Assembly: GCA_025353725.1 (NCBI GenBank)
Contig: JANXOF010000053.1
Span: forward strand, 124,001 to 188,000
Source: Polyangiaceae bacterium
Lineage (GTDB): Bacteria; Myxococcota_A; Polyangia; Polyangiales; Polyangiaceae
Direction of reading: 5' to 3'
DNA length: 64,000 nucleotides
Part shown: one piece after another, positions 1 through 8,983 of the stretch
Layout of the letters: the number at the start of each line of letters is the position of its first letter
Position numbering within the stretch: position 1 is the stretch's first letter
The notes under the pieces: model-generated
Seen by the model: only the letters and a program-made list of their open reading frames with translations
Databases searched by the model: none
What the model was told of the DNA's origin: nothing
Made by a program: the position numbers and the translations under genes

Positions 1-785
1 ACCCATGGGTTTTCTTGGTCCTGAGCCGCAACGTACTCTTTGGCTACGAGGTTCATGCCATCGCGGAGTGGCGTAACGTAGCCAACGTGGGCAATCCGAT
101 AAAGCAAGCCAAGCTGGGCCGCGGAGTAGCCGCGATAGAGGTACCGTACAGGCACCCAATTGGCTTCACCAAACTGACCGTTGATGCGGCCGAAGATCTC
201 TTCGACTCGCGCTCGTTGCTCAGCGTAGTGCGGCACGTCCGCGCGTGAAGGTACCGAGACTTGGACCAGCGAGACCTTTCCGCGCCACTCGGGAATTGCT
301 TTCAGCAGATGACCGAATGCGAGAAGTCGCCCTGGAATCCCGTTCGTATAGTCGAGTCGATCGACGCCGAGAATCAACTTGCAGTCGCCGAGCGACCGGA
401 CAAGGCCTTCGAGTTCTTCGGCGAACTCGGGGTCTTGGGTGCCTTGATAGTCTTCCGCGATGATTCCAATCGGAAATGCGCCCACACTGGTCTTATGCCC
501 TCGGTACATAACGGCGTCGTCGGACACGCGCGCCGGATGGTGTGCACCCACACCCTCCAAAAAGTTTTTGGCGTGTTGTGGCGTGTGAAATCCGAGCAGA
601 TCAAACTCTAGCAGCGCATCCAACACCTCTTCGGCTTGCGGAAACATCGAGAAGATTTCTTGCGGCGGAAACGGCACATGAAGAAAGTGCGCCATCGGCC
701 CCTTGTGACCGCGACGGCGGAGGCTCCACGCGAGCAAGAACAGATGGTAGTCGTGAACCCATACCAGAGAAAATGACGCGCGCCG
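1..785 (-). pseudogene. otsA: Trehalose-6-phosphate synthase (OtsA, GT20) fragment, 5'-truncated, runs off left edge
   Basis: The complement reads an open frame from about 785 to base 1 that matches OtsA from its middle onward. It shows WVHDYHL, then FLHVPFPPQEIF (which holds the equivalent of E. coli His154), GVDRLDY, and TPLRDGMNLVAKEYVAAQD near the left edge. OtsA makes trehalose 6-phosphate from UDP-glucose and glucose 6-phosphate. Roughly the first 120 residues of the family are missing; a treS fragment lies in their place. The residue that should be Lys267 in E. coli (LDYSKG) reads as Asn here (LDYTNG), which would remove a phosphate-contacting side chain. The missing N-terminus, the hybrid junction and this substitution together argue for a pseudogene. 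Homology is clear; non-function is inferred, since the C-terminal part lies outside the window. Confidence 0.75.
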
Positions 786-1192
786 TCGTGTAGCGATCCG
801 TTGTGTCGCTCCACACGAAGTAGTCTCGATACGGTGACTCGCGGGATGCGCGCGCCGAAGCGAACCACGGAGGGTCGCAAGAGACGTGGTTTAGGACCAT
901 GTCAATGATAACGCGTACGCCGCGCACATGGGCCTCTTCAATAAACCTATCAAAGTCCGCCAGACTTCCGTACTCGGTTGCAACTACACAAAAAAACGGC
1001 CACGTCATAGCCATCATCTTTACGCGGCGATGGGTAGAACGGCAGAAGCCAAATGCAGCCAACCCCGAGGGCTACGATGTAGCCAAGTTTCTGACGCAGC
1101 CCTTCGAAGTCGCCGATGCCGTCACCACTTGCATCGTAGAAAAATCGAATATAGACCTCGTAAAAACGGGATCTTTATGCCAATCATGAAGT
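784..1192 (-). pseudogene. treS: Trehalose synthase (TreS) N-terminal fragment, frameshifted
   Basis: On the complement, three frame segments reproduce the start of the GH13 trehalose synthase/maltokinase family: HDWHKDPVF, then [19 protein letters not shown] through [18 protein letters not shown], then [15 protein letters not shown] through VIIDMVLNH and YFVWSDTTDRY. TreS converts maltose to trehalose. The frame changes at two places, both in T-rich runs (near 1150 and near 990). Homology stops after ARVIF near 784, where the otsA frame takes over. The catalytic residues of GH13 lie downstream of the break and are absent, so this cannot encode an active enzyme. Confidence 0.7.
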
Positions 1193-1694
1193 GTTGCGCG
1201 CGCAGCTTACCATACAAATGCACTACTTTATCGAATTCTTCAACTCACACAGTTGCAGGCGCAACCATCTCAATGCATGGTACACCTATTAAGAATACCG
1301 CAATGGTAAGTACAGACTAGCTAGACACGACACAGCGACGCATCGGCTCCAAGCACCCTGTACTTTTAAAATATTGACCTTAGGGTTTAGGAGTACTGCG
1401 ACGGGAATGATGATTGGCAAAAGTAGGCCCCCTTACGGTAGCCACACACGGACTCGGCATTTCGGTGACGCGATGCGCGATCGCGTCTGGGACGGCAACG
1501 CGGCATCCGTGCCGTGAGTCAACGCCTGACCCAGCGCTCACAAGCACGCGACGCCTCTGGACCGAATGAGCTCGTCTCGGCGCAGGCCTCGGACATCTCA
1601 CCACTTGAGCGATCTACCCGGCTAAAAGTCGCGATATCAGCGATGGGGACGTCTCGCAACAGGGGCGAGTAATCTCGTGCGTACGGGTAGCTCG
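1193..1694. other. Intergenic stretch with no recognised gene
   Basis: No convincing coding frame, tRNA or mobile-element signature was seen. The part from about 1190 to 1390 is visibly richer in A and T than its surroundings, fitting decayed DNA next to the trehalose pseudogenes. The upstream region of treS would lie here. Confidence 0.5.
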
Positions 1695-2501
1695 CTACGG
1701 CCAATCAAGCGCGGGGCATTGAAATTCGGTACCCGCTGGAAAGGCGAGACCAAAGTGCTCGAGGAGCGCCGCAAGCAGCGCCTCCCGAGAATCGAACAGG
1801 TGCGTGTTCTTCGCTCCTGCATGGTCGCGAAAGGAGAGCTCTCGATTCAAAATGGAAATGCGGCCGCCGTCGGTGCTGGCGCGCGCGACCAAAAGCCGAT
1901 TTTTGAAGTGGGACAGAGGGTGAGCACTCGTAAACCAATTGGCCACTTCCCGGTCAATCGGGGGCATCTCCTCGAGTGTGAATTCGGCAACGTCGTGCCA
2001 GTCGTCACCGAAACGGACTTGGTGAAAGTAGCGATGGTCCTCGAACACGATGCGACGCGGCTCGTGCGGCGTCAGCTGCTCGCGCCCGACTGACCATTCA
2101 AGGGCAGCCGTCAACGACATCGCACCGACGCCGACGTCGGCCAGGTACGTGCCTTCATCGAGGACAACACGGACGAAGACGTGGGTTCGGGGCGGAGTAA
2201 AATCGCGCGGCCTTTGGTAGCGAACTCTCGCGCTAAGCGGCGTTGCCTCGTAGCCCATCGTCTGGAGAACTCTGAGCAGTAGCGTGTTTTGCTCGAAGCA
2301 ATACCCACCCCGTCGCTCAAAAATTAGCTTTTGGTCGACGGCCTCGGGGGCGAGATCAATCGCGCGCCCAAGAAGGACATCGAGGTTTTCAAACGGGATC
2401 GACTGCGTGTGAGCGAGCGAGATCGCGTGCAGGTTGGCGAGCGTCGGACGCGGCGAACCTGCGTAACCGATACGTGCGAAGTACGCGCTGAGATCGACCA
2501 T
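1695..2501 (-). CDS. nat: Arylamine N-acetyltransferase
   Basis: A 268-residue cytoplasmic enzyme of the NAT family, which moves an acetyl group from acetyl-CoA to arylamines or hydrazines. The cysteine-protease-like catalytic triad is complete: Cys68 in RGGYCFEQN, His107 in RTHVFV and Asp122 in LADVGVG. The SIPFENLDVLLGR stretch near residues 34-46 is also typical. The length matches bacterial NATs (about 270-280). The ATG at 2501 is the natural start because family similarity begins within the first ten residues. It stands alone between the trehalose remnants and an alcohol dehydrogenase, so the natural substrate is unknown. Confidence 0.9.
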   Translation of the reverse strand: MVDLSAYFARIGYAGSPRPTLANLHAISLAHTQSIPFENLDVLLGRAIDLAPEAVDQKLIFERRGGYCFEQNTLLLRVLQTMGYEATPLSARVRYQRPRDFTPPRTHVFVRVVLDEGTYLADVGVGAMSLTAALEWSVGREQLTPHEPRRIVFEDHRYFHQVRFGDDWHDVAEFTLEEMPPIDREVANWFTSAHPLSHFKNRLLVARASTDGGRISILNRELSFRDHAGAKNTHLFDSREALLAALLEHFGLAFPAGTEFQCPALDWP

Positions 2502-2634
2502 GCGCTTAGCTATAGCTCGCTCTCTCCGCGTTCGAAAGATGACCCGCTACCTCCGATGGGTTTAAACGCTCGGGGGAACGGCGAGGCGGAGGCGCGAGAC
2601 GCCCCTTGGGGGCCCCGCCTCCACCTCGTTCACG

Positions 2635-3645
2635 TCACGGCACGAGTACGGCGCGGAACCGGACGTTGTTGGCCATTACCTTCGCGAAGGCCTCCTCGAC
2701 CTGACCGAGTGCGAATTTCTCGATGCGCGGCTTGACGTTCGCCAGCGCGCTGAACGCCATCGCATCCTCCGAATCAATCGAGCTCCCGCTCGGCCAGCCG
2801 GCCACCGTTTTTCCGCTAAGAAGCGCGAATGCCGACACGGCCATGGGCTGAAACGGAGCCGCTACGATGAGGAGCCTTCCGCGTGGCTTTAGGCCGTCGA
2901 CGGTGCTCGCGATGGCCTCGGCATGCGGCGCCGTGGCGAGAACCAAGTCAGCGCCGCCGAGCTTCTGCAAACCCTCGGAGGCGGTGACCTTCGACGTGTC
3001 GACATACTCGTGCGCGCCGAGCTGGCGGGCGAGCTCCTCTTTCGAAGCTCCACTCGAGATGGCAATCGTTCGAAAGCCCATTTTCACGGAGTACTGAATG
3101 GCAAGGTGTCCGAGACCGCCAATCCCTTGGACCGCGACCGTATCGCCAACGCGCGCACCACTATTACGCAGTGCATTGTACGTGGTAACGCCCGCGCAAA
3201 GAAGAGGTCCAGCTTCGGTCGCGTCAAGCTTGTCGGGGATACGCGCGACGGCCGCCTGAGGCACAACCGCGTATTCTGCATAGCCACCGTCGAAGCTAAT
3301 TCCTGTAATTTGTCCCTTTTCGCAATTGATGAAGAGACCGCGCCGGCACGCGTTGCACTCGAAACAATGGCCGCCGTGCCAACCAACGCCCGCGCGGTCG
3401 CCCTTCTTGAACATCGTGACGTCGTGCCCGACGGCGTCGACGCGACCGGCGATCTCGTGACCTGGAATCCGCGGCAAGACGAGACCCGGGAATGCCGCAG
3501 CTTTGACGAATGCGTCGCTATGGCAAATACCGCACGCCTCGACCTTGATACGCACCTCGCCTGGGCCAGGTTGAGGAATGTCGCGCTCTACGATCTCGAA
3601 TGGGCCGTTGGCTTTCGAGATTTGAACCGCTTTCATTGTCGCCAT
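2635..3645 (-). CDS. Zinc-dependent alcohol dehydrogenase (MDR family)
   Basis: A 336-residue NAD(P)-dependent alcohol dehydrogenase. The catalytic-zinc region is visible as ACGICHSD (Cys38) and GHEIAG (His63/Glu64). The structural-zinc loop is HCFECNACRRGLFINC, with four cysteines near residues 92-110. The Rossmann glycine motif is GIGGLGHLAIQ. Length and motif order match the AdhA/ADH3-like branch acting on primary alcohols. The ATG at 3645 has a good Shine-Dalgarno (AAGGTGA) just upstream on the coding strand. The physiological substrate cannot be told from sequence. Confidence 0.9.
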   Translation of the reverse strand: MATMKAVQISKANGPFEIVERDIPQPGPGEVRIKVEACGICHSDAFVKAAAFPGLVLPRIPGHEIAGRVDAVGHDVTMFKKGDRAGVGWHGGHCFECNACRRGLFINCEKGQITGISFDGGYAEYAVVPQAAVARIPDKLDATEAGPLLCAGVTTYNALRNSGARVGDTVAVQGIGGLGHLAIQYSVKMGFRTIAISSGASKEELARQLGAHEYVDTSKVTASEGLQKLGGADLVLATAPHAEAIASTVDGLKPRGRLLIVAAPFQPMAVSAFALLSGKTVAGWPSGSSIDSEDAMAFSALANVKPRIEKFALGQVEEAFAKVMANNVRFRAVLVP

Positions 3646-3812
3646 GAGTTCACCTTGTGCCGTGGTGGAAGCCTTGAATACGGCGCGAGGATCACCCGCT
3701 CGGAGGAACTCCGCAAGGGGGTCGTTAGGGTAGAGTCGTGTTGCACACGTGCCTCATAAAGTCGCAACCTCGGTGCGCCGCGACTCACGCTCATCGCCAC
3801 GGTTTTGGACGG

Positions 3813-4730
3813 TCAGAGCGATAGCTTCGTCTCAAAAGGCTTAGTTCCGGCACCAGGGGTCGTATTTGCCACCTTGTAAAAGGCACCATAACTCGCCCCT
3901 AGGCCCACATTGCCCCCTGCGTTGTCGGTGGGCATTTGGCCGTAGACGAAGCCGCTCGCGGAGGTCACGTATCCGAGCCAGGAAAACGACGACGGGCGAC
4001 GCGCCGCGGGGATCATGGCCCACGGAATAGCGATCTCACGCACGTCGCCCTTGCCTTGCACGACCAGACCTGTCGTGATGGGCAACGACCAGCCGTTCGC
4101 GCCGTCTGCGCTTCGGTGCTCTTGGTACGAGCTCTTCACGTAGGCCACAAAGTCTGCTCGAAACGGGACGGCGATTTTCGTAGTGTCGTACGCCACGCCC
4201 GTGATCGAACCGTCGGCGTTCACGCCGCCATTGCCGGGAAGCAGAGGGGCCTGGTCAAGATAAAGAACCACTCCTTCATCGATATTTGCGGCCGTCACCG
4301 CGACAAAAAGAGACGTGTCGTTCCACGTCATGAACCACGTATTGCCTGGGCTGCTCGAGACTTGTTGATTCTGTCCATTGACGTGTAGGCCGTATTCTCC
4401 CGCTCCGACGACGCCGTCGATGACGGGCGGCGGGCTCGCATCGACGGCAGCCGCGTCGAGCCCACCTGCATCAAGTACGCTCCCGTCGGGCGCGTTCCCA
4501 TCGGGCGCATTCCCGTCGGGCGCGTTCGCGTCTCCAGCGCTTCCGTCACGCGCCTCCGCGTCTGGACGCGCGGCTTCCGCGTCGACGACGCGCGGCACGG
4601 GAGGCCCAGCACTCCCAGCGTCCGGCACAAAATCGGTAACCCCCTCGGCGCACCCCGCGTAAAACGCAGACGCGCCGCAAGAGACGGCCAACATCATTGC
4701 GAAACCCGAGCGAAACCTTGAGGACGTCAC
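3813..4730 (-). CDS. Secreted lipoprotein with CBM9-like domain
   Basis: A putative outer-membrane or surface lipoprotein. From the GTG at 4730 the product starts with a basic-hydrophobic signal ending in the lipobox-like YAGC. A longer GTG frame from 4802 adds 24 residues before the signal and is less likely. A low-complexity linker follows, with a near-perfect five-residue repeat (DGNAP, three copies) and Ala/Asp-rich stretches, a style common in Myxococcota lipoproteins. The C-terminal 190 residues (VIDGVVGAGEYG..., then FMTWNDTSLFVAV) resemble CBM9-like/DOMON-type beta-sandwich domains that bind sugars or other small ligands. The ligand is unknown. It is divergent from the transporter gene at 4877. 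Confidence 0.65.
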   Translation of the reverse strand: MTSSRFRSGFAMMLAVSCGASAFYAGCAEGVTDFVPDAGSAGPPVPRVVDAEAARPDAEARDGSAGDANAPDGNAPDGNAPDGSVLDAGGLDAAAVDASPPPVIDGVVGAGEYGLHVNGQNQQVSSSPGNTWFMTWNDTSLFVAVTAANIDEGVVLYLDQAPLLPGNGGVNADGSITGVAYDTTKIAVPFRADFVAYVKSSYQEHRSADGANGWSLPITTGLVVQGKGDVREIAIPWAMIPAARRPSSFSWLGYVTSASGFVYGQMPTDNAGGNVGLGASYGAFYKVANTTPGAGTKPFETKLSL

Positions 4731-4876
4731 GCCGAGAAGAGTGGCGACATGAAGGACGACGTCAAGGACTCGATAGCGTCTCGAAACGTTTCTTCCCGGC
4801 ACGCACCTTCGCGCAGAAGGCGTTTGTGTGACCTCGACCGCCCTCGGACTCTCCCCTTCCGGTAGCCTCCAGCGCC

Positions 4877-5887
4877 ATGGACCGGGTAGCCACGTTTCTC
4901 GCAGAGAAGACCCCTCGTCGCTTTACGGCGATGACAGCTTTCGTAGCGCTGCTTTATCTCTTCCGACATCTCGCGCTTTTGTTCGTCTTCTTTGTGACCT
5001 TCGAGCGCGTCCTTCGATGGGGATCTCGCGTCTTGGCGGCAAAGACTGGACTGAGCCAAAAGAAGGCTGTGCTCACGCTTGTCGCGGGCTACCTCGCTCT
5101 GCTCTCCGCGCTGGCCTGGCTCGGTGTGGGCAAGACGATTCGAACCGCAGCGGAGGCGCGCGGATCGTTACCCGAGCGGCTCGCTGAACTGCGCGAACAT
5201 CCGCTGGTCGAGAAGCTTCAAGAACACATCGGCGGTACCGAAAAGCTCATCGAAGGCACGAAGCACTACGCGGGTGATGCGCTCTCGGCGGCCTCAGCCG
5301 TTGGACACTTTTTCGTCTACATGCTCGTCGGGTTCATCCTTGCGCTCGTCTTTGTGCTCGAGGAAGAGGCGCTCGCGGCGTTCTGGAAGCGCGTCGCACC
5401 ACGCTCACTCAGCGGCTCGCTGGGTCGGTGGATGATCCACGCGGCTGACGCCACGTTCGTCACCGTGCAGCTTCAATTCGTCGTGGCGGCGTTCAACACC
5501 CTCACCACACTGCCGGTGTTACTCGTCCTGGGCGTACAACATCTCGCGCCACTCATGCTACTGGTTTTCGTTTCCGCACTCGTACCCGTCGTAGGGAATC
5601 TCGCATCCGGCGCGGTTCTTTGCTTACTCGCCTACCAAGCCAAAGGTTGGCTAGGCGTGGGTATTTTCGCGGCTCTCACGTTTCTCTTGCACAAGGTCGA
5701 GTCGTACTACTTGAGCCCACGATTGACCGCGCGGCACGTGAGAATCCCGGGTTTTTTACTTATTGTGAGCCTTCTCGCGTGCGAGCACCTTTTCGGGTTC
5801 AAAGGACTCTTTCTCTCCTTCCCCATTCTCTTCGTCGCGGGTCGGATTCGCCGCGAATTCTTGGAGGAAGACGCCGCCGCTCAGTAA
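4877..5887 (+). CDS. AI-2E family transporter (UPF0118)
   Basis: A 336-residue polytopic inner-membrane protein. Hydrophobic segments lie near residues 20-45, 62-82 and 140-165, followed by a cluster from about 200 to 325. A charged soluble region (LPERLAELREHPLVEKLQ) sits between the third and fourth groups, as in the AI-2E/UPF0118 exporter family (YdiK, PerM, TqsA). The SALVPVVGNLASG stretch resembles the family's conserved P-x-x-G region. Members export quorum signals, sodium/protons or other solutes; the substrate here is unknown. The 3' end overlaps the stop of the convergent lipoprotein gene by 7 bp. Confidence 0.8.
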   Translation: MDRVATFLAEKTPRRFTAMTAFVALLYLFRHLALLFVFFVTFERVLRWGSRVLAAKTGLSQKKAVLTLVAGYLALLSALAWLGVGKTIRTAAEARGSLPERLAELREHPLVEKLQEHIGGTEKLIEGTKHYAGDALSAASAVGHFFVYMLVGFILALVFVLEEEALAAFWKRVAPRSLSGSLGRWMIHAADATFVTVQLQFVVAAFNTLTTLPVLLVLGVQHLAPLMLLVFVSALVPVVGNLASGAVLCLLAYQAKGWLGVGIFAALTFLLHKVESYYLSPRLTARHVRIPGFLLIVSLLACEHLFGFKGLFLSFPILFVAGRIRREFLEEDAAAQ

Positions 5888-6642
5888 AGTCCTTCAGGGG
5901 ACTTCAAGTCAGCCGGCCACTCCACCACAACGCCTGCAATTCCAACGGCACTTTCGATGTCTGCAAGGCCATCGAAGTTGGAATCTGTCCGCGAAAGTGT
6001 CTGGAACGAGCTTGCCGTCAAGCTCGCGCTGCCTCTTACAACAAAACCTATTCGTTCGTAGGCATTGCGGTCCAAGGCGTCTCCCGTCGGGAGGGTGAAG
6101 CGATCGATTTTTCCGTCGCTGTTTCGATCTTGGTAGTCGAACACGACATTTCCCTTCGCGTCGGTCTTCGCGTGCCAACTGACTCGCGCGACTTTCGTGG
6201 CACGCTTCGCGAACGCCAAGTCGGCAAAGAATTCGTCGGATTGAAGCTCGAGATCGTCGACGTTGAAGGGAAACGGCCCGCGGTATCCGCGCGAAACGAG
6301 CTCGAAATCGGCGCACTTCAGGCGCACAAAGTCATACGTGCTGACACGCGGAGTTGTCTTCGAGAGGTACATGTCGGCTTGGCATCCGCCCGACTGTTGA
6401 CGTGTCTCCTTGTCGTACGCCTTCGGGTCGGCGACGATCTCGCTGAACACGTCGTCGAGGGTACGTCCTAGGAACGCGTCGGTTGGGACCGCCACCTGCG
6501 GATCGAGGGTACGAAACACGAAGTTCGATGACGTCGTCGCGGGCGGCGCGCTCGAACAGCCGCCCGCGAAACCCGCAAAAACCGGAAGAAACGTAAGAGA
6601 CAGCGTCGCCATGCGCGGTGCGCTGAGAATGCCGACCTTCAT
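5881..6642 (-). CDS. Lipoprotein with two calcium-loop motifs
   Basis: A 253-residue protein of unknown function. The chosen ATG at 6642 gives a signal peptide ending in FAGGC, a lipobox-like site. The longer GTG frame (from 6729) would overlap proS and put 29 residues before the signal. Two acidic loops resemble dockerin/EF-hand calcium sites: DRNSDGKIDRF and DSNFDGLADIES. Such paired loops often mark secreted calcium-stabilised proteins. No catalytic signature was recognised. It follows proS in the same direction with a gap of about 60 bp. Confidence 0.6.
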   Translation of the reverse strand: MKVGILSAPRMATLSLTFLPVFAGFAGGCSSAPPATTSSNFVFRTLDPQVAVPTDAFLGRTLDDVFSEIVADPKAYDKETRQQSGGCQADMYLSKTTPRVSTYDFVRLKCADFELVSRGYRGPFPFNVDDLELQSDEFFADLAFAKRATKVARVSWHAKTDAKGNVVFDYQDRNSDGKIDRFTLPTGDALDRNAYERIGFVVRGSASLTASSFQTLSRTDSNFDGLADIESAVGIAGVVVEWPADLKSPEGLY

Positions 6643-6703
6643 GTCGGAAGGTGTGACACACACGAGCGGCAGCGCAACCTGAAGCCGCGCGTTGAAGGAA
6701 CCG

Positions 6704-8446
6704 CTACGGAGCCGACGCGGCCCCCACACGCTCTCGGAGCACGCGCACGGCGTCAGCGAGCGGGATAAGTTCAGCCTTCTTTGGGTCGAGCTCCTTTCGA
6801 GCCTTGAGCTCGATCATGCCATTCGCGAGGGACTTCGCTCCGATCGTGACGCGAAGGGGCATTCCGAGCAAATCGGCGTCCTTGAACTTCACGCCTGGGC
6901 GCTCGTCGCGGTCATCCCAAAGGACGTCGACGCCTTGCGCACGGAGCTCGTCGTAAAGCTTTTTCGCCTCTGCGGCGACATTCTCTTCTTTGCCAAGAGT
7001 CACGAGATGCACGTGATAGGGAGCAAGGCTCATGGGCCAGGTCATGCCGTTTTCGTCGTGGTTCTGCTCAATGGCCGTGGCGACCAACCGCGAGACCCCA
7101 ATGCCGTAGCAGCCCATCACAATGGGCTTTTTCTCCTGCTTTTCGTCTGCAAACAATGCTCCCATCGTCTCGGAGTACCGCGTACCGAGAATGAAGATGT
7201 GGCCCGCTTCGATACCTCGGTAACTCTTCAACGTGCCCGTCTCGCAGTTCGTGCAGAGGTCGCCGGTCGCGGCAAGCCGGATGTCGACGACCTCGCCGCT
7301 CCAGTCCCGTCCAAAGTTTAGCCCAGTGAAGTGATGGTCGCTCTCGTTCGCACCCGCCGCAGCGTTGGCGACGTGAGCCGCGGCACGGTCGACGAACACC
7401 CGACCCGCGAAGCCCACCGGACCCGCGAAACCGACCGCGGCCCGGGTCGCTTTCTTCACGTCGGCTTCGCCGGCTAGGAAAACTTCGTCGACGCCGAGCG
7501 CGCGTGCCAATCGAATTTCGTTCAGTTCGTGGTCCCCGCGGACGACCGCAAGAATGAGCTCCTTGTTCGCAGAGTACACGAGCGACTTGAGAAAGCGTGC
7601 CTTCGGAAGCGCGAGAAACGCCGAAACTTCCTCGATCGACGAGACCTTCGGAGTCACGACCTTCGTCTTCTCTTCTTCGGCGACATGAGGCGGCTCTATC
7701 GCGCCTGACGCGCCTCTTACGCCCTCCACACGAACAGTCGCGATTTCGACGTTCGCAGCATAATCACACGAGTCACACGCGACGATCGAGTCTTCGCCAG
7801 AATCGGCAAGCACCTGAAATTCAGCGCTCGTCGAGCCTCCAATGGCGCCAGGGTCAGCCGCGACCATCCGGTACGTGAGACCCATTCGGTCAAAGACGGC
7901 GCGGTACGCTTTCCGCATGATCTCGTAGCTTCCGCGCGCGGCCTCCTCGCTGATATCGAAAGAGTACGCATCTTTCATCACGAACTCGCGGCAACGCAGC
8001 AACCCACCACGCGGACGCGGCTCATCACGAAATTTGGATTGCACTTGATAGAGATTCATCGGCATATCGCGCCAGCTTTTGATCTCGCGGCGCGCAATGT
8101 CGGTCACAATTTCCTCGTGCGTAGGGCCGAGATGAAACTCACCCCCCTTGCGGTCCTTCAAACGAAAAAGCGTGTCACCGTAGACGTCCCACCGACCGGT
8201 CTCTTTGAAGTACTCCGCGGGCAGAAGCGCGGGCATCAAGATCTCCTGCGCACCGGCTCGGTTCATCTCCTCGCGGACAATCGACTCAATCTTCCGTAAC
8301 GCGCGTAGGCCGAGCGGAAGAAAATCGTACATACCGGCCCCGACCTTACGAATGTAGCCCGCCCGAACGAGCAGCTTGTGGCTCGCGTTGGCGGCGTCGG
8401 CGGGAGCTTCCTTGACGGTGGGAATGAGGGCGCGAGAATAAAGCAT
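6704..8446 (-). CDS. proS: Prolyl-tRNA synthetase, bacterial type with editing domain
   Basis: Charges tRNA-Pro with proline in the cytoplasm. The class II motifs are clear: AGYIRKVGAGMYDFLPLG (motif 1 region), FRDEPRPRGGLLRCREFVMKDAYSFD (motif 2) and MGCYGIGVSRLVATAIEQ (motif 3). Between motifs 2 and 3 lies the roughly 180-residue YbaK-like editing insertion (FLKSLVYSANKELILAVVRGDHELNE...), so mischarged Ala-tRNA-Pro can probably be cleared in cis. The ATG at 8446 (MLYSRALIPTVKE) matches the usual family start; a TTG 36 bp upstream extends the frame without similarity. 580 residues, normal for the family. Confidence 0.95.
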   Translation of the reverse strand: MLYSRALIPTVKEAPADAANASHKLLVRAGYIRKVGAGMYDFLPLGLRALRKIESIVREEMNRAGAQEILMPALLPAEYFKETGRWDVYGDTLFRLKDRKGGEFHLGPTHEEIVTDIARREIKSWRDMPMNLYQVQSKFRDEPRPRGGLLRCREFVMKDAYSFDISEEAARGSYEIMRKAYRAVFDRMGLTYRMVAADPGAIGGSTSAEFQVLADSGEDSIVACDSCDYAANVEIATVRVEGVRGASGAIEPPHVAEEEKTKVVTPKVSSIEEVSAFLALPKARFLKSLVYSANKELILAVVRGDHELNEIRLARALGVDEVFLAGEADVKKATRAAVGFAGPVGFAGRVFVDRAAAHVANAAAGANESDHHFTGLNFGRDWSGEVVDIRLAATGDLCTNCETGTLKSYRGIEAGHIFILGTRYSETMGALFADEKQEKKPIVMGCYGIGVSRLVATAIEQNHDENGMTWPMSLAPYHVHLVTLGKEENVAAEAKKLYDELRAQGVDVLWDDRDERPGVKFKDADLLGMPLRVTIGAKSLANGMIELKARKELDPKKAELIPLADAVRVLRERVGAASAP

Positions 8447-8506
8447 GGTCCGAGGATGACCTAGCACGGTCCACGACACCAAAGGCCGGCGCTGCGACGG
8501 CTACGT

Positions 8507-8935
8507 TCAGATTTCGGGGCGCGGGTTCATCGCGTGACTGTCGACCGTCACTATGAGAGGCGATTTGCCTGCTTTGTGGCGTAATGCGTCGACTGCGCGT
8601 CGTACCTTCGGCCGCGCGAGGAGCCATCGCAGGCACCGATTCGTGAACGGCAATTCAACAAAGTAGAGGCCTAAAAGCACCGTCATTAGCCCCTGCCCGG
8701 GAAGGACGGTTAACGCGACCCCAAGAGCGATCAGCACGGTGCCAAGCGCAAAGCGAGCGACCCGCTGCCCCTTCGTTCGCGGACCAGGGGGCCGAGCGAG
8801 GTAGTCGTCCGGCATCCGCACGAGGAACATCGGCACTGCGATAAGCGAGGTCAAACCCATCGCGACACTCGTGGCGACCAGCGCGAGGTCAACGGCGGTG
8901 TTGGAGAACGAGACGGAGGAAGTGAAGAGCTTCAC
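8507..8935 (-). CDS. Small membrane protein, PGPGW-like
   Basis: A 142-residue membrane protein with hydrophobic segments near residues 15-38 and 60-95. The VLPGQGLMTVLLGLYFVE stretch resembles the conserved motif of the PGPGW family of putative transmembrane proteins (function unknown). The start is GTG at 8935. It lies 60 bp upstream of proS in the same direction and could share its transcript. Confidence 0.6.
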   Translation of the reverse strand: MKLFTSSVSFSNTAVDLALVATSVAMGLTSLIAVPMFLVRMPDDYLARPPGPRTKGQRVARFALGTVLIALGVALTVLPGQGLMTVLLGLYFVELPFTNRCLRWLLARPKVRRAVDALRHKAGKSPLIVTVDSHAMNPRPEI

Positions 8936-8983
8936 GCGGCGAGGCGCGGTGCAAGACGCACGCCTCGACAGCGTCCGTAGGAG

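Noticed and set aside
4490-4535. Short direct repeats considered as a CRISPR or mobile element end
   Set aside because: They are 15-bp codon repeats for the DGNAP linker of a lipoprotein, with no spacers.
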